From positions 9,429 to 16,744 of the forward strand of contig NYUU01000005.1 of the NCBI GenBank assembly GCA_002684175.1: 7,316 nt of DNA, read 5' to 3'. The DNA comes from Synechococcus sp. CPC35. Its GTDB lineage: Bacteria; Cyanobacteriota; Cyanobacteriia; PCC-6307; Cyanobiaceae. Positions 5,694 through 7,316 of the stretch are shown here, in pieces (the first letter of the stretch is position 1; the number at the start of each line of letters is the position of its first letter). The notes below the pieces were generated by a model that was not told where the DNA came from, did no database searches, and saw only the letters and a list, made by a program, of their open reading frames with translations. A program made the position numbers and the translations under genes.

Positions 5694-6331
5694 CCTACTA
5701 AGGAGTGTCTCCTTCCATGTGTTACTGGTGTTACTCTATGATATACAAAAGATGGAAATATAATTATACTTCCTTGTTCTCTTGCACTCTGTGGAGCTCT
5801 CATGACTGACCTCTCTGGGTCTTTTAATGGATTTACTCCATATGCATCACACCATTCAAAATGTCCACCTTCATATTCATTTGGATGTGTAAGATTTACA
5901 CTATATGAAAGTTTTCTATATCCACCAACTCTTTGTTCAAAGTCTGGGTCATTCTTACATTCTTCTTCACTATATGGTTCGAAATGACCATCACAATGCC
6001 ATTCATAGTGTTCGTCTGGTGCTTTATATATTGTGAACTGGTAAGACTCATGATAATTTAAATCAAACTTAAACGATTCTGCATTAACACTTCTAATTAC
6101 TGGTGTAATGTGGTCAAACAGTGATTTACCATCTGAGAGTACTGCATTTCTATCCATCCACCCTACACCAGACTTACGAGTTGTATGTTCTTCAAATCCT
6201 TCATCACCACCACCAATTTGACCAAAACTTAATTCAGTTTGTTCTAAACCTAACTTTATAATTTCATCACATATATCTGGTGATATAGCACGAGATTGTA
6301 TAATACAAGGTTCTGGAAGAAATGAGGGCAT
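5666..6331 (-). CDS. 2-oxoglutarate/Fe(II)-dependent oxygenase (PKHD-type hydroxylase family)
   Basis: A 221-residue soluble oxygenase of the prolyl 4-hydroxylase/PKHD group. The iron-binding triad is visible: H112 and D114 in EWHCDGH, and H198 in FPSFVYHRVTPVTHG. R208 in GRRHS is placed to bind the 2-oxoglutarate carboxylate. The segment KLSYSVNLTHPNEYEGGHFEW (140-160) and the C-terminal VGWIAGPTFR match the core strands and ending typical of PiuC/YbiX-like proteins. The target is unknown: the family hydroxylates proteins, nucleobases and small molecules. Such genes are common in marine T4-like phages. It lies six bases after uvsY, and its 3' end overlaps uvsW by 28 bases, so it belongs to the recombination operon. 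No Shine-Dalgarno is seen before the ATG (TTAATATATT). Confidence 0.9.
   Translation of the reverse strand: MPSFLPEPCIIQSRAISPDICDEIIKLGLEQTELSFGQIGGGDEGFEEHTTRKSGVGWMDRNAVLSDGKSLFDHITPVIRSVNAESFKFDLNYHESYQFTIYKAPDEHYEWHCDGHFEPYSEEECKNDPDFEQRVGGYRKLSYSVNLTHPNEYEGGHFEWCDAYGVNPLKDPERSVMRAPQSAREQGSIIIFPSFVYHRVTPVTHGRRHSLVGWIAGPTFR
5700..5714 (-). promoter_or_regulatory. Hairpin hiding a Shine-Dalgarno sequence upstream of uvsW
   Basis: In the mRNA, AAGGAG (5714-5709), loop ACA and CTCCTT (5705-5700) form a perfect 6-bp stem with a 3-base loop, six bases before the uvsW ATG. AAGGAG is a strong Shine-Dalgarno sequence and CTCCTT imitates the ribosomal anti-Shine-Dalgarno. The bases also encode part of the conserved GRRHSL of the oxygenase, so coding constraint could explain some of the pattern. 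Confidence 0.4.
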
Positions 6332-6337
6332 AATATA

Positions 6338-6787
6338 TTAACCAGCTGGGTTAGTGAATTTTAACCAATCAATTGCATTCTTTATTGATTGATGTCTCCA
6401 TGTGATAATATTTAGTATCTCTTTCAAAGCATCTACACACTCTGTAAGATATTCGACTTTTAGTTTCATATCAGACAAATCTTTATCTGCATTAAAGTAA
6501 TAACTATAATCGGACTTTAAAGGTTTATTGTACCCATCAAATGGGTCGTAAGACCACCCTAAGTCATCTATTTCCTCTTTAGATAACTTATCAGTGTACC
6601 ACATCCACTTAGTCTTTAAAAGTTGATTATACTTGACCTCATACGATTTAAGAGATAGTCTCTTTTCGTTTAGGAGTTCTAGGTATTTTGCGTGTAGAGA
6701 GGGTGTCTGTAATGATGCCTTATCTAAATCGATTTGGTCGATTACAGAATCTTCCTTCCACATAGATTGTATTTGTTCTAATGTCAT
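6338..6787 (-). CDS. uvsY: UvsY recombination mediator
   Basis: UvsY helps load the UvsX recombinase onto single-stranded DNA covered by gp32. The 149 residues compare with 137 in T4. Similarity is modest but runs the full length: N-terminal MTLEQIQSMWKEDSVID against the T4 'LEDLQEELKKDVFID' pattern; a middle helix with HAKYLELLNEKRLSLKSYE (32-50); an ADKDL segment (100-104) where T4 also has ADKD; and a C-terminal helix WRHQSIKNAIDWLKF (130-144) matching the T4 region with IKHIQDM. Neighbours support the call, since uvsY and uvsW are also close in T4. It is the first gene after a consensus-like promoter whose -10 ends six bases before the ATG, with no Shine-Dalgarno, so a leaderless message is predicted. 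Confidence 0.88.
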   Translation of the reverse strand: MTLEQIQSMWKEDSVIDQIDLDKASLQTPSLHAKYLELLNEKRLSLKSYEVKYNQLLKTKWMWYTDKLSKEEIDDLGWSYDPFDGYNKPLKSDYSYYFNADKDLSDMKLKVEYLTECVDALKEILNIITWRHQSIKNAIDWLKFTNPAG

Positions 6788-6793
6788 ACTATA

Positions 6794-6821
6794 ATTATAC
6801 CATTAAACTGGTATTTGTCCA
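6794..6821 (-). promoter_or_regulatory. Promoter of the uvsY operon (sigma70-type, extended -10)
   Basis: Reading leftward, TGGACA (6821-6816, five of six matches to TTGACA), a 16-base spacer and a perfect TATAAT (6799-6794), preceded by the extended element TGG (6802-6800). The -10 is followed by six bases and then the uvsY ATG. A palindrome overlaps it. It fills most of the 40-base gap after the tail tube gene stop and probably drives uvsY, the oxygenase, uvsW and the two small genes after it. Confidence 0.7.
6797..6814. repeat. Palindrome across the uvsY promoter
   Basis: ATACCA (6797-6802), TTAAAC, TGGTAT (6809-6814): a perfect 6-base inverted repeat with a 6-base centre. It covers four bases of the -10 box, the extended TGG and most of the spacer, a natural place for an operator. 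As RNA at the 3' end of the structural gene it could form a small hairpin, but no U-run follows in the leftward direction, so it is not a good intrinsic terminator. Confidence 0.45.
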
Positions 6822-6827
6822 CTTATT

Positions 6828-7316
6828 TTATGATGTGGATGCTATTTCAAAATTTGTAAATTGGAAAGATGCAGTACAAGTTACATATGAAATACCACCT
6901 GCTACAGTAGTATCCATTGTAATTTCACCTAACGATGTAGGAAATGCACCTTCTATTCTTATATATCTATTGGGATTATTTGCAGCTGTAGTCACTACGA
7001 TTGTCATATCTGAATACAATGCATCGTAATCACCACTACCATCATATGGTAAATCTGCTCTTCTATTTGCACCTACAAGACTTCTAAACTTCTCTGGGTC
7101 TGTAGAACTAGTAAGTTGAGACATCCATGTGTATAACTCAGTCCAGTTTTCCATGTTTTCATCAACAATAAAAGTAACAGTTATTTCACCTAGATTAAGT
7201 TTATCGCCAGGAATTTTTACATTTAAACCCAGATTAGTAGGTTGTTGTATCTCTGCAACACTTACAGATGGTACATTAACACCAGTTGAAAAGTATTTTG
7301 TATTGGGTAATTTCTT
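6828..7316 (-). CDS. Tail tube protein family (T4 gp19-like), 5' end cut by window
   Basis: Open from the window edge (frame begins at 7316) to a TAA at 6830-6828, giving 162 visible residues. The true start lies upstream; the ATG at 7154 is internal. The layout follows T4 gp19: a 'VNVPSVSVAEIQQPT' strand near the visible N terminus, then PGDKLNLGEITVTFIVDENMENW (about 38-60) against the T4 'AGDRTFDDWTVTVMNDE' region, and a C terminus with IRIEGAFPTSLGEI and a closing beta strand (TASFQFTNFEI) where T4 has 'IEIKGLWPTNVGEL' and a similar end. This suggests a tube subunit of the contractile tail. It could instead be one of the tube-like baseplate proteins (gp48/gp54 type), which share the fold. 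As a structural gene it should be late, and its promoter is outside the window. Confidence 0.68.
   Translation of the reverse strand, partial: KKLPNTKYFSTGVNVPSVSVAEIQQPTNLGLNVKIPGDKLNLGEITVTFIVDENMENWTELYTWMSQLTSSTDPEKFRSLVGANRRADLPYDGSGDYDALYSDMTIVVTTAANNPNRYIRIEGAFPTSLGEITMDTTVAGGISYVTCTASFQFTNFEIASTS

Noticed and set aside
5802..5987. Plus-strand open frame
   Set aside because: Antisense to the oxygenase catalytic region; serine-rich translation typical of a shadow frame.
6339..6353. TAACC-AGCTG-GGTTA inverted repeat at the uvsY 3' end
   Set aside because: Only a 5-bp stem, includes the uvsY stop, and has no U-run after it; probably chance, not a terminator.
6781..7029. Plus-strand open frame over the uvsY promoter and tail tube gene
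   Set aside because: It mirrors the conserved gp19-like frame and crosses the uvsY promoter; no independent evidence.

Overview
This 7.3-kb window is a piece of a T4-like (Tevenvirinae-type) myovirus genome. It is AT-rich (about one third G+C by eye) and tightly packed. Every supported gene lies on the minus strand, so transcription runs from high to low coordinates. The gene set combines the T4 recombination genes (gp46, gp47, uvsY, uvsW), the T4 late sigma factor (gp55) and a gp19-like tail tube gene with a 2-oxoglutarate/Fe(II) oxygenase and several small unknown proteins. That mixture resembles marine T4-like phages of SAR11 or picocyanobacteria. The host assignment is inference; nothing in the window names the host.

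Layout in the direction of transcription. At 7316-6828 is the 3' part of a tail-tube-family structural gene, cut by the window edge. A 40-base gap then holds a good sigma70-type promoter with a palindrome across its -10 region. From it run uvsY (6787-6338), the PKHD-type oxygenase (6331-5666), uvsW (5693-4260, overlapping the oxygenase by 28 bases), a 63-codon membrane protein with a TTG start (4263-4072) and a 151-codon protein that looks like a phage Sm-like protein (4075-3620). Next is the only real intergenic region, 3488-3619, with two divergent TTGACA promoters set in an inverted repeat. Its leftward promoter starts the second group: gp55 (3487-2924), a 61-codon membrane protein (2924-2739), gp47 (2735-1680) and gp46 (1679 to beyond base 1). 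No stretch over 300 bases lacks a gene, and no RNA gene, insertion sequence or CRISPR array was seen.

How the genes work together. gp46/gp47 resect DNA ends. UvsY loads the UvsX recombinase (not in the window) on the resulting single strands. UvsW migrates and unwinds branched intermediates and R-loops. Together these drive recombination-dependent replication, which supplies template for gp55-directed late transcription of structural genes such as the tail tube. Many junctions are stop/start overlaps (TTGA, ATGA, TAATG, TAGATG), which suggests translational coupling.

The points most worth following are: no GATC site found anywhere in the window; two promoters whose -10 box lies exactly 6 bases from the ATG, predicting leaderless mRNAs; the divergent promoter pair whose rightward arm would give antisense RNA; the Sm-like protein and two tail-anchored membrane proteins inside recombination operons; and a hairpin covering the Shine-Dalgarno-like sequence upstream of uvsW.
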